A DNA stretch of 64,000 nt from Hypholoma sublateritium FD-334 SS-4. Lineage: Eukaryota; Basidiomycota; Agaricomycetes; Agaricales; Strophariaceae. The first letter of the stretch is position 1. The number at the start of each line of letters is the position of its first letter. The DNA lies in the NCBI GenBank assembly GCA_000827495.1, contig KN817527.1:341203-405202 (forward strand), read 5' to 3'. The notes under the pieces were generated by a model. The model saw only the letters and a list, made by a program, of their open reading frames with translations, had not been told where the DNA came from and ran no database searches. A program made the position numbers and the translations under genes. This document shows positions 9,761-20,358 of this stretch, piece by piece.

Positions 9761-10750
9761 TATATATTCATTCTTGAATAATTCACAATTTCACCTTGTA
9801 GAATATTTGTTTGCTCTTTGCCCAGTGACCTCCGCCTGTCCAAGTTATTGAGTTCATATTTCGCTGTGTGCTCGAGTGATGAAATACGCCGCGCATCTGC
9901 CAGCAGTAGGCTGTCTCCGCGTCTGTATCCCGCCGCCAGCTCCTCGTCATGCCGCCTCCAAGTCGCCCTTGCCTGCAAATAGAGACGCGCACGGCGGGTG
10001 CATCTACGATTGGACTTGGCCTCGATCATCCCCGCCCACTTTCTCTCCACGCGGCAAATGCGGAGTTAAACCGACACGAAATGCTCTTTCATCTCGAGTC
10101 TTTGAGCGGCTGCGGAACAGGCTGATATCAGACCCATTGGAATTGTGGATCAAGGCCGCCTCCGACTCGTCCTCCCACGCAAATCGAGCGTCGCACGGTG
10201 GTTGCATGTGTGGATAGACAGACTCGAGCGTCACCGCTGGGATTGTGGACTTTTGTGAGCTTGTGCGTGTCTTGGGTGTTCTGGTTTGCGACAGTGAGTT
10301 CGCCGCGGCCGGCCCGATCGACCACGCTCACCAGCGTTTGCACAGCGTGGCGCGCGCGTCCGTCAGTAAGCAAGTGACAAATAACTGAAACAATGTATTC
10401 AGGGAGGGCACGCACCTGACTGAGCGCGGGTCGCCGCACCAAGCGAAATTTTGTACGGCGAGGCGTTCTGCATAAGACTGAAGATGGCGCCTGCAAGCGA
10501 GAGCCAGCGCAGCCAGTCAGCCAACGCGCGCCAACGCAGCTCACGCGCTCGCTCCTCCTCGCGTTAAGCTTTCTCTTCCACATAGCGGAAAAGGCCGCAC
10601 GCGAGTGTCTTTGTGGGTGTAGTTGTGCAAGGCGTAATGTTAATGCCACGCCGCTGCCGTGGGCGAGGTGGCTCAGCACGGTGCGTCTCTTCCTCCATTC
10701 CTCTTTCTTCCCTGCTCCCCCCCCCCTTCTCTCTCCTACCCTATCCTCGA

Positions 10751-10760
10751 CATATATATA
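10751..10760 (+). promoter_or_regulatory. TATA-like box upstream of short membrane ORF
   Basis: CATATATATA directly follows a CT-rich tract with a run of ten C residues (10680-10745) and lies about 47 bp upstream of the ATGs at 10798 and 10807. It may be a core promoter or a remnant of the former intron. Confidence 0.35.
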
Positions 10761-10806
10761 CGCCGCCGCGAACACCACCTACGCTCCACAGAAACCATGA
10801 GCCGCG

Positions 10807-10980
10807 ATGGACTTCTGCAGGCGGTCCACTGCATGCCGCGTGGTCTCTGCGCTCATCGCATTCGCGTGGCTCGCCTGGTTCGCGCTCTTGCTGCCCCTCG
10901 CGTTCAGCCTGCTCTTCAGCGTCGCGAACATGGCGTTGCGCGAGCGGATTTGGAGGCTGGAGTCACTTGTCAAGGCGTAG
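10807..10980 (+). CDS. 57-residue hydrophobic ORF from MARVEL-like exon
   Basis: ATG at 10807, stop at 10978-10980. The product starts MDFCRRSTACRVVSALIAFA and continues as an almost unbroken hydrophobic segment ending FSLLFSVANMALRERIW, with a charged tail RLESLVKA. It corresponds to the last helix exon of the MARVEL-like copies. A consensus acceptor (CTCCACAG) sits at 10796, so it could equally be the terminal exon of a longer, now truncated gene. This is the only copy with both an intact acceptor and an uninterrupted frame. Expression is unproven. Confidence 0.35.
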   Translation: MDFCRRSTACRVVSALIAFAWLAWFALLLPLAFSLLFSVANMALRERIWRLESLVKA

Positions 10981-11684
10981 CGAGCGTCGTTATTGCATAG
11001 CGCCGCAGCCGTCCCACAATGTCCAGTAAGATCGACAAATAACATGTCTACGAAGTATGTAAAAGGAATTAGTAATATTGCACGCACCAGATGCTACCTG
11101 TTCCGCTCATGAGTGCGTCTCTCTTTCTTTTCCTTTATGAGACCTCGTATTATGCGCAGGAGGTGAATTATGCCGGCTATGAACAGGTTGAGGGGAAGCA
11201 GGTCTATTGCGGTTGATGGGCATATCTGCCTCGCACAAAGCACCCGTGTATATTCAAAACCCAGTTTCAAACAGTCCACATATACACATACACACCATCC
11301 ACCAAGAGGTAGATACATTTCAATCTTTTTGATCGGGATTGCTTTGTTTCCTGCTATATTTAATTTTGTGTGTCTACTGGCAGTCTACTGGCATACATTT
11401 AGATTTTATCTAGCTGTGAAGGAAGTTATGAAGGAGGAAAATGTGAAAATCCTACTTACCGAGGCACTGGTCTGATATTTCCGTGTTGGCTTCCAGAGTT
11501 AAATGCTACTTACCCGTGGACGAGTGTGGACATGAGTCCCATGTTTCTCGTTGAGCGCTGCGCGCTGAGCAAGCGCTAAGAGCAGATCAATTCAATTTGT
11601 CACACGCTCGACGGGCCAGGTCCGAGTCAGGTGAAATGATTTTGATACCTTACTTTCTGCATTCACTTGAACTTCCCCTTTCCA
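10981..11684. other. Intergenic, upstream of array copy D
   Basis: AT-rich and without a recognisable gene. The segment CACACGCTCGACGGGCC near 11600 resembles CACACGCTCGATGTCGG upstream of copy C, so part of the upstream region was duplicated with the genes. Confidence 0.4.
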
Positions 11685-13125
11685 ATGCATCCATTGCGAC
11701 CTCACCAACCTCATATCCCTACTGAAATACTGGATGGCATAATTGACACACTTGCTACTAGTTTTTCCGGCCCCAAATCAACTCTATCCAACATTGCTCT
11801 TACTTCTCGTAGCTGCAGGCATCGTGTCAATCATCACTGCTTTTCCGCTCTCGAAATATATATCCACACTACACCATCCGATCATCTGGAAAAGTTGGCC
11901 AAAAAAAAAAAAAAAAAATTGGAATTCATGGAAACAGCAAGAAGGGATTGCGCCACATATCATATCCGTTCTCCTCATGCTTGGGCGACGAGACAATAGA
12001 GTACCGCTGCCTAGCGACCCCAGAGACAGAATCATCGCAAATATCCTCAAGGCGGTCTTCAAAGGAGATGTGAACGCTTCATCCGACCCACCTCCCCGCT
12101 CGCTGACTATCTGTACCGCCAGGCATTGCCACTATCCCCATAACGGCCCTAGTAACGGCCTATACAATATCACCGGCCTTTCTTTCGACACTCTGGGTAT
12201 TGAAACCATCGCCGCTGTGCACGAATCATGCTGTAACCAATACTCTATGACAATTTGCCTGGAAAAGATCTGGAATGTGCCAAACAGCCTTTTTTCCTCT
12301 TCCGCCATTAAAAGGTTGCACATCAACCATGCCCACTTCACCGCCTCAGAAATCCCGGGCCGCTGTCCACCGCTACCGAGCGTTGTAACCCTGGAAGTCC
12401 AGGAAGCATTGTCCTTTGTACCTGCGTGCTACTACGGGCGTGAAAATGAACACACTGCGCCAATAGCTCAAGTCAAGTACTGGCTTCGTGATCAAGAAGA
12501 ATACGGAGGGTTGTCCAGAATCGGGAAAGCTGCGACGACGCTAGAAGTCATTGTTCACGAATGTGAGATCTCTTCCGAAATATCACATCAGGTAGCCTGC
12601 GGCGAGACTTATATCGGTATCTAAACAGATCTCGATGTTCCATTCGCCACAGTGGACTACATCCAATCCAATGTGTTGCAATGTCTTCGTATTCAGAGGG
12701 AATACAATCAATCATATTTATACCACCATACAGAACACACACGGCCACCCGTTCTCGACGACTCCTTCCAACCATTTTTTCTAGGCATGCTTCATCTATT
12801 ACCATCCGTCCCTCCCCCTGTACTCGACCTCAAGATACGAGTTTTTCACAGATATCACTACCTTCAGGAGACCATTTGCGATGGTATTGACGATGTATAC
12901 TCTCGGATCTATCATTCGTCTCTGGTTCAATGGCTCGAGAATAGGTGCTCATTGACAGGTACCCAGGCAACTATAACATTCGATATTCGCTTCCTTTTCT
13001 TTGTAGCTAATGATTATGACCCAAGCATATTTCAAGAGACATGCGAGCCATATATGCGCAAGTTGTTTGCTGTTCTAGATAAAATGGAGGGGGTGAAGCT
13101 TGTTATTAAAGTCTCTGGCTCTTAG
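11685..13125 (+). pseudogene. F-box-like array protein, copy D (poly-A frameshift)
   Basis: Fourth array copy, closest to C. It starts at 11685 with an F-box-like helix (HIPTEILDGIIDTLATSF). At 11901-11918 a run of 18 adenines replaces the codons for K-I-L-C-W-D. The interval is 7 nt longer than in copy C, which shifts the frame: the starting frame ends at 11999, while the family sequence (QQEGIAPHIISVLLMLGRRD) resumes in the next frame. The second-exon junction is intact (GTGAGA after GAAT, acceptor AAACAG near 12627), as is the C-terminal half to 13125. Homopolymer length is error-prone in sequencing, so the lesion may be real or an artefact. Confidence 0.6.
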
Positions 13126-13637
13126 ATCCAACGCCAGAATTTTTATACCTACTTTCCACATTATTGTCCGTTCAAAATCTGGTTTTCGAATATATTCTGG
13201 GACGGTTTTCTGTCTGCCGCAACTTTCATGGCGCATGTTCATCCATGATCCAACGAGAGATACCGTCTGACGAGCGGACGCTGAGGCTGATGCGCTGCAG
13301 ACGCGATGGCTCCGAGTCGATCTTCTGGTACGGTCTCTTCCAGTTGTGCTTTTTTTTGCACTGCGCACCAACTGCGAACTGGGAGCGGATCTCACATGCG
13401 CTCATAATGGACTCATGACACAATTGTTTTGAAAGTAAATAAAACCGCGCTGGATGCAAGTCGGATGCAGGATTTTCCTCAATGAGTACACAGACGTTGG
13501 GATGATGCTGCTAGTTGATTGCACCGGGGCCAATCCTTACATGTTCTAGGCTTTAACACTTCATTTAGGCATAAAAGAGTTATCTATGCATTCGACATCT
13601 AATCGGAATCGACATCTGGCAAGACAAAGGTCGTATA
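13126..13637. other. Intergenic between copy D and inverted F-box gene
   Basis: It contains AAAACCGCGCTGGATGCAAG near 13441, resembling AAACCCGCGCTGGATGCAGG at 9146 downstream of copy C. The duplicated unit therefore extends past the coding end. No gene is recognised. Confidence 0.4.
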
Positions 13638-15107
13638 TTAAGTCACAGAACGTTGTAGATCCCAAGGTAGACACTCTGCCTGGTAGCCTGTGATATTCTC
13701 CTGTGCCTCTTCAAGGAACTGTGTCCTTCCCAGCCCATTCAACGTATGTAGTGCCGGGAGTGCCGTCATTACCGCTACGGCGCAGTATTTTGTTATCCCG
13801 CTTCCGTATGTCAGAAATAGATGCCGGAGCCGCCAGTTCGGATAGCGGTGGCGGCTCACCGCAACAGCAAACTGATGAAAATGCGCGTACAAATGTGTGA
13901 AGGGAATGTGAGTGTTCGTATTTCAATCGCATGCCCAAATATGAACACGGCGTACCTCGTACTCTTCTCCGTAAACACGGTCCCTGTGTACGCCAATGCA
14001 CCCCGTGCGCCGCCGCCACCGAAGCGTACGAAGTTCTAGTTCGTGGAGGTTCGGCAGGTTATTGGCGAACATGCGCAGAACAGATGGCGTGAGTTCCTCT
14101 AAATTGAGCCGCAGACGGTGCAGATGCACGCCCTGTCTGAAGCACCCCGCTACAGGGTCAAGAAGTTGGTCCACCCCTGCTGGGCTTTGTGTGACTCCCA
14201 ATAGGCTCAGAGACTTCAGCGCGGGGTGGCAACGAATGCATTCCAAGATGGCCGTTTCGAGCACTGCGTCGGGTGCACATGAGTAGCGTCCACAGTCAAT
14301 AGATAATTCTTCAAGCTGGGGGAGGCGGATGGAGGCGAGGAGGCGAGTAGTGCATGCAATCTCGGCGGGGGACCAGTAGGTCCCGCTGAAGCTTATGTTG
14401 AGCGTGCGTAACGTGCCAGCGTGTGCGCCGAGAAACTTGGCAATGTGTGGCAGCTCGTTTGCGGGTATGGTGTTGAGGACGATGAAGGAGATTGCAGCCA
14501 GATGATCAATGGGCGGTATAGCGCGCAGCACGAGCGCGATGTCGACTGTGTAATTATCTATCCGAAGTGAGTGTCTCATGAGTATTTTGGACAGCTCTCT
14601 TTTCGGCGACGTGAGATCAAGGCTGCAGAGCGACCGCGAATGCCGTGCGATAAAGGGTTTGATATGAGTCTCAAAGGCGCTCAACACCAGCGGGTTCATA
14701 CTGGGGTGCCCCCCTATAGCCGCGGTAACGGGAATGGTGAACAGCTTGATCACCAGTGTCCGGATATTGGGGAACACGAGTGTGGGGGGCGGCAGGAACA
14801 CTGATATGAACTCTAGGGACACACAGAATATAAGCGTGTGGAGAGTGTGCAACGACGCGCGAAGACTGGTGTGCATGACTGACGCACGCCAGACCCAGCT
14901 ATCCGGGCTGGCGTTGTTAGTAGTGCATTCAATCCCCACAGAACAAAGAGGGCCAAATTTAGCGACGATGTCAACAAGGTCCTCTTCCTTGGAATTCTTG
15001 ACGGAGCGGACCAGGTTGCGGAGCCCTCGAATCTGCCACGTCGCAGCTGTATTAAGCTCCGAGAGAATGCACACCAGAATATCAAAGGGAAGATCTACGA
15101 AATGCAT
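13638..15107 (-). CDS. F-box/leucine-rich-like protein, inverted AT-normal copy
   Basis: Paralog of the gene at 665-2473 in opposite orientation. It starts MHFVDLPFDILVCILSELN (F-box helix 1). The second half of the F-box present in the other copy is missing, because WQIRG runs straight into LRNLVRSVKNSKEEDL. The leucine-rich body aligns block by block with the GC-rich copy (FGPLCSVGIECT, ETHIKPFIARHSRSLCSLDL, VLRMFANNLPNLHELEL). An intron with donor GTACGC after EYE and acceptor CATCAG joins to FAVAVSRHRYPNWRLRHLFL, matching the junction in the paralog, and the gene ends at 13638. An SCF-adaptor role is inferred; the shortened F-box may weaken Skp1 binding. Confidence 0.65.
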
Positions 15108-15294
15108 AGACGCAGACGAATTCTTCCGTATAGCGAGTATGGAAGAGCAAAGTTGGGATAGGTTGAGATGCGGGACGGAAGAAAGATGTACAAGCCACTG
15201 TCGGCACTTGTTGCGAGCGTGAGAATTAAATAAGCGACGGTGAAAGGATACGTAAATTTCTTCTCATCACACCCAAATCCTTACTACTAGACAT

Positions 15295-17013
15295 CTATGT
15301 AGGGATGACGACCTGAGGCATATACTGTCAGATTTTTTCCGAGACATAATCGGGTCCTGGGGACAATTTTACTTACAGGCCAGCCAGTAGAGAAATCCAG
15401 CCGATTAATACCAAGCTGAAGAAATTGCATATACATCATCAGATGAGTAAGTCAGCGCAAGGAAAGGGGCTCACGAAGCTGCCACTGGGGGTGTAGTAGT
15501 CTGCGAACGATCAATGAGACAGTGTTGACCAAAATTGATCATTTAGAGCTAACTCACGGTAGACCATAATCACGCCACCTTCATCTTCGAGCAAATCCTG
15601 CCCTCCCGGTCCGATGATCTGATAAAACATGTTTATTAAGCTGCTCAATCGCGAGTCGAAAAGTTATAAGATACATACGCTGTCATGTGTCCCAAGTAGA
15701 AGCGACCCTCCGCCGTTGATCAGACCAATATTGTCTTGATCTACAAAACCGCCCGAGGGCCTAAACAACAATGATTGATAAGGATTCTTCTGTAAACAAG
15801 GTAATCAGATGAAAATGACATACGTGAGGGATCTCCCTACGCGGATGTTGTACGTGCTGTTGACGCCGCGGCAGCAGAAGTCCCAGGACGAGAACAGATA
15901 GTAAAACGACTTGTGCTGGAAGATAACGCTGGCCTCAATGGAGTTGCTGTTCACAAATCGCTCTGAGACCGAGGTGGGCGAGGTGGCGTTCCCTTGAAGA
16001 AGGAGCCCCGTGAGGGGGTCGACGTCGAACTCCTTGATGCCTGTCCAAAAACTGCCGAGGGAAAGGCGCCATGAATTTCCCGCTGTTTAACAAAGCGCTC
16101 AGCAGTGCACATCAATGAAATAATCAACAAAGACCGACTAATTATCAGGCTAATAATGTACGACGTCAGCCTGCGAGCATTTTCATTGAGTACATTGCAA
16201 ATGAATCTCACTTGGGGTCAATGGCCTTCGGGGACATACGCATGGAACGTTGAATAGTCAACTCAGTCGCACGATCATGTCAACCTACGTTATAATCAAG
16301 TAAAGTTGAGCTTTGGGCGACTAGGCCTTCATGCGTGAAGCTTCCTGAAGCTTAATCAAGTTCTCGTACTTGTAGTGACATATTGATGTGCGTACCAGGA
16401 TGCCCAGTCTTCGATTTGGCAAGAAATATTGCGGACTGGGGGCAGTTATGTTAGGCCTCCTGATATAATCATACCGTGCATGATGAGCTCATACATTTTG
16501 TGATCCAAAGCTTGATGCGGCGTAGTAGATCTAGCGCCCGTGGTGTATTATGATCTATCAGTAACTAAGAGAGACGTACGAGCTGAGATCCTTACAATAA
16601 ATTGACCGTCAATGTACGTGCAATCCGGAGCCCATAGAACGCTATATTATCCATGAGCAGGTAAGATAGAAAGCCGTCCTGATCACCACTTACCCGTTGG
16701 AAGTGAGGGTGAATGGGTCAGTCCACGGGGCACCGTCCGGCCACATAGTCCCGATGAAGGTCCAATTCTTGCGATCCTGTGAGGTTCGAATTTCGATCCC
16801 GGTTCCGGTACCTGTAGAGTGTTATATCATGCTGTCTTCGACGAATCGGACGTCGAACGACATACAGAAAACGAAGTACGTGCCATTACGGTCTTGGCAG
16901 ATGGTCGGATCGTGGACAGCTGTGTTACCGGTGACAACTTGGGGAGCAGGATAATTCGCAAATGTCCTGTGTGCAAAAGTAAGCGAACACGTCAAAAGGG
17001 TAGCCCAGCGCAT
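15295..17013 (-). CDS. Secreted GH43 arabinan endo-1,5-alpha-arabinosidase-like
   Basis: A many-intron gene encoding a predicted secreted arabinanase that would cut alpha-1,5-linked arabinan in pectin side chains. The start MRWATLLTCSLTFAHRTFA looks like a signal peptide, followed by NYPAPQVVTGNTAVHDPTI. The Asp in HDPTI fits the catalytic base, LWAPDCTYIDGQF holds the second catalytic Asp, and SIEASVIFQHKSFYYLF fits the general-acid Glu. SSWDFCCRG is a typical arabinanase motif. Verified joins include YFVFC to TGTGIEIRTSQDRKNW, and the last exon (15324-15295), where a 52-nt intron gives the end GWPYMPQVVIPT. An alternative first exon upstream, using the acceptor CACACAG, cannot be excluded. 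Confidence 0.8.
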
Positions 17014-17025
17014 TTTTGAAGGACA

Positions 17026-18349
17026 CACAGACAGGTTGTTTTGAGAAGCAGAACACTTTTATAGCCACAGGGGTTGTGAGAGTCCAGGAATATTTTTGGT
17101 TGGACAGTCTTCTATGTGACATCTGGCGTCGCGCTGATATAGTCAGCTGTGGTTGAACACGCGACTTGATCTCAGTTTCATGTACAGAATCGTCGAGTAA
17201 GAGTTTCCAGACAATGCTGTGCTCTCATTCACGGTTCGAGAAACCCGGCCCTCCAAAAGAGGCGTAGTTCAGAGCCTTCAAGTTGCTGGGGAAATGAATC
17301 TTCCCGTAAGTATTCCGCATTGATTCAACATTGATATTGATTCCTTGTCGATTCCACATACCTATGCACCTCTACCCAAAGATTTCGGAAGGCGGGTCAT
17401 AGAAATTTCTCGTCCATTTTGTTGCACGTTGGACCCCGTAGTTGCGTCTCAATTGCGTTCAAGTTCGGTGGCAGTCACGGTCAAGTTTGGTTGAAGTCCG
17501 AGTCAAACCAAAGTCAAACTGTAGACGTCGACTTGCACGGAGCTGTGCATATTACGTAAGGGATGGAGCGGACCGCAATCACCGCAGACAAGCGGCACAC
17601 GCGAAGGAGCACGCGCACGCCCTGCCGTTGCGGAATCGATACGCAAGGCTTCTCCGCGAGATCATTTCGAGAATCGGCATCACGCTCGAGAACGCGCTAT
17701 TGTATGTGCGAACGCGAACACTGAACCCGTTCATTAGCTTTGCATTAAGTAGCTTATAACATAAATGCTGTAATTCAGCCCATAAATTATATTCACAGTT
17801 GCTCTTGATCTACTCCATAACTTAAAGTTGGATGTAAGATGGGCGCCGTTCGTCATCGCAACTCCATTCCCGTCATCGATGGCATCACATATCTGATCTT
17901 TTCATGGCCGAACAGGCGCAGCGCCCGTTGCAAGGTGATTTGATGATAAGTATCGCCGCTCGTCGCGCAGCAGTCAGAAGAAGTATCCATGGTCTTTTGT
18001 ATAATTTCTGAGAGAAAAATCGGTGAATTTTATTTATTTCCCGGTCCCGGGAACTTGGATTTGGCCATGCAGGAAGCGGCCGTCGTTTGGCATCTTGCAA
18101 GACGACAGAAATAATGCGTCAGATGTTCAAAAGTGGCTGTGTAATGCCTTCAACGGTCAATTCCTTGTTCCGGCCTTTCAATTAATATTAGCTTTCTTCG
18201 CTGGACTTCCAGGCACTGCTTCTTCCTCTTACACCTAGTATCGTCCTCTGAGCTCTCAGAAATCGGGATATCGGCGCCTCAATTTACCTCAGAATCAGCC
18301 AGAATCGTCTTACCTCTCATAGTGAACGGTGCATTGAGCGCCTTCCAAC
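17026..18349. other. Intergenic, gene-poor
   Basis: A minus-strand stretch (17322-17230) reads MRNTYGKIHFPSNLKALNYA and stops soon after. It looks protein-like but is too short to place. The plus-strand frame 17442-17759 is arginine-rich and has no recognisable domain. Nothing else is supported. Confidence 0.35.
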
Positions 18350-18883
18350 ATGCAATTCATTTTATTACTTGTGTTGGCTATTGGAGCTCCCTTTCTCGCC
18401 GTCCGTTCCACACCCGCCCCTCTGGTGAGTGTCATTAAATTTACATTCTATGTATTCTTAATGCATCTTACTTGAATGCAGAACACGCGCGCAGCTGGCA
18501 TAGTCACCCTAGCCGAGATGAAGACCTGGGTGGATGCCCAGGATCCCACCAAAATTACCTTACTCGGTGATCCCTTCGCCGCCCGCCGAAATCCTCTCCA
18601 CCAGCGCGACACCGCGGACATGGTGACGGTGACATTCTGCAGCAACAGCTCGGACACCCCGGCAGCGGCTTGCTCCCCGCCATGCACGACGATCACTGCC
18701 GGTACTGCATGCATCAACGCTCCTGGGACCACCTGCCTATTTGCCACCGGCCAAGTCTCGTTTTGCGACGAGACATTCTGCAGCGGCTCTTGCCACGTAT
18801 TTGACACTTGTGGGACCGCCTTGCAGAACGGCTTCTGCGCAACGCCAGGCACTGCTTCAATTGGGATTGGACTCAATGCTTGA
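18350..18883 (+). CDS. Cysteine-rich small secreted protein
   Basis: Exon 1 (18350-18424) encodes a clear signal peptide, MQFILLLVLAIGAPFLAVRS. A 57-nt intron (GTGAGT to GCAG, ending 18481) leads to exon 2 (18482-18883), for about 158 residues in total. The mature part has about ten cysteines clustered in the C-terminal half (CSNSSD, ACSPPC, CINAPGTTC, FCDETFCSGSC, DTCG, FCATPG), as in disulfide-stabilised small secreted proteins of basidiomycetes. Dibasic ARR and QRD sites between signal and Cys domain could be processing points. No enzymatic domain is seen. Similar proteins are often discussed as effectors or surface proteins, but a role here would be speculation. Confidence 0.75.
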
Positions 18884-20358
18884 ACTGGTACGGGCGGTAG
18901 GTACATTCGGATTATATTATCTGATGCCTTGACTTGCCTTCCAGGCTCCGAAATCCTGCGGCGGCACTCCAAAGAAAGTGAAGATAAAATGCAAATGGGT
19001 AGTCAGCCAACGATGCATACGGAACGTGATAAACCATCGACGGATCAAGGGCTTTCGTTGAGGTTGCATATTGTTACTGTTACAGACATAATTTGTATCA
19101 GTATATTCAGCTGAGCTGGAGAATCACGTAGTACTACGCAGAAATGTGTCTCGTGAATCGTGTGATACATACAGTCCTAACATGATAGTTGTGGAGACTA
19201 TCATTGTATACAAATATCATGCATCATGTGCCGTCATTCCAGACTACTCGCTTGTATTTTTCGCGAGGAAGTCAGCCAAGTTTATAAGTCCAGTTACCAA
19301 ATTAGAATATAAGAATAGCTGAGCACGGATTTGCATTGGGCTGATTTTCGATATATAGCATTTCGGGGGCCGTTCATAAACACCAACAGATACCCAACGT
19401 TGAGAATAGAAATATTCAGCACAATGGAGCTGATAAATAGCATGATTGTTTATAAACGTTCAACGTTCAACGTTTAACTCCATTGAAGTCGGACATTACT
19501 GAATTGTGTTGGAATTGTGCTGGGGAGAGTAGATTAAAGGAGCAAAGTATTCTATATGCAATATTCTTTTTTGTATAAGCGTACCAAAAGCGGGCACCAC
19601 CATGGAGCGTTGGCCGTGAAGAAGATTGAATTAGATGTACCATATTGATGGCGCGCTCTGCTTCAGGCGAGAGCTTGTAGCGGCCACAGATTATATCGCG
19701 AATATCTTCTAATCTACGCGTACGATAGGGCGCTGCCTCACGCAGGGAAGCGCTGGGAATTGGGATAGGATGTACATAGTGAACAGCGACCGGGGGTAGT
19801 CACAGCTGCCCTATACTTAGCAGGCGTGAAAATAACCGGTAAATTATTATGGATGTATCAATTATAGTAAAAATTTCACGACTATTCGTTATCAGACTCG
19901 CAATATATAGTTATATGAAGCTGATCTGAGGTGCGAAAAAAGCAGCCTTCTGTTTACCTTCTGTCGCAACCAAGAAGGAATGTCGGAGCGCACGCGGCCC
20001 GCAGATTCCGGGGCTAAGAGGCACGTGGCATCCATTCTCCGATGCCGTTCGGTGACGTACATCATAGAAGCTCACACTCTCCAAAATTCGCCACCCACTG
20101 GCAGTGCTTTGTACTTATGCCCTAAGCTGGCTACATTTTTTCAATCTATCAACGGCCAAAGACAATCTGGGAGTGCGGGGAGCTAGTCAGTTAGAGCCAT
20201 AGGCCTTGAGCCAACCTTGAGCTCGAGCTTTAGGTTCGGTTTACTATGCGCTCGGAGGAGTCTAACATCTGAACCAGTGTTCCAAACAGATCCAGATCTA
20301 CGGGGAATCTCATATCCGACTGTTTCTTACTATATTTTGTGATTACTCCCCTACGACA
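18884..20358. other. Gene-poor intergenic region
   Basis: No gene is recognised. A short inverted repeat (CAATGGAG at 19422-19429, CTCCATTG at 19478-19485) encloses a tandem AACGTTCAACGTTCAACGTT motif (19455-19474) that recurs in other forms near 7551 and 60345. Confidence 0.4.

Larger units (their letters stand above)
10280..10980 (+). repeat. Segmental duplicate with MARVEL-like exons, unit 2
   Basis: Second copy of the block at 6330-7380. It retains the minus-strand ALADWLRWLSLAGAIF fragment (with its splice acceptor changed to AA near 10347), the plus-strand LLLALSFLFHIAEKAARE fragment, the CT-rich tract and the last TM exon. It lacks the helix 2-3 exon present in unit 1. Confidence 0.6.

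Noticed and set aside
16770..16805. Two GGTTCGAATTTCGATCC-like B-box matches
   Set aside because: They fall inside a GH43 exon in frame with the arabinanase and lack an upstream A-box.
17236..17325. Short minus-strand frame MRNTYGKIHFPSNLKALNYA
   Set aside because: Looks protein-like, but at 31 codons with no acceptor or partner exon recognised it is too short to list as a gene.
18896..19114. Plus-strand frame 18929-19114 after the secreted protein
   Set aside because: Follows the stop codon at 18883 and has no domain; it is unrelated to the cysteine-rich domain and probably 3' UTR.
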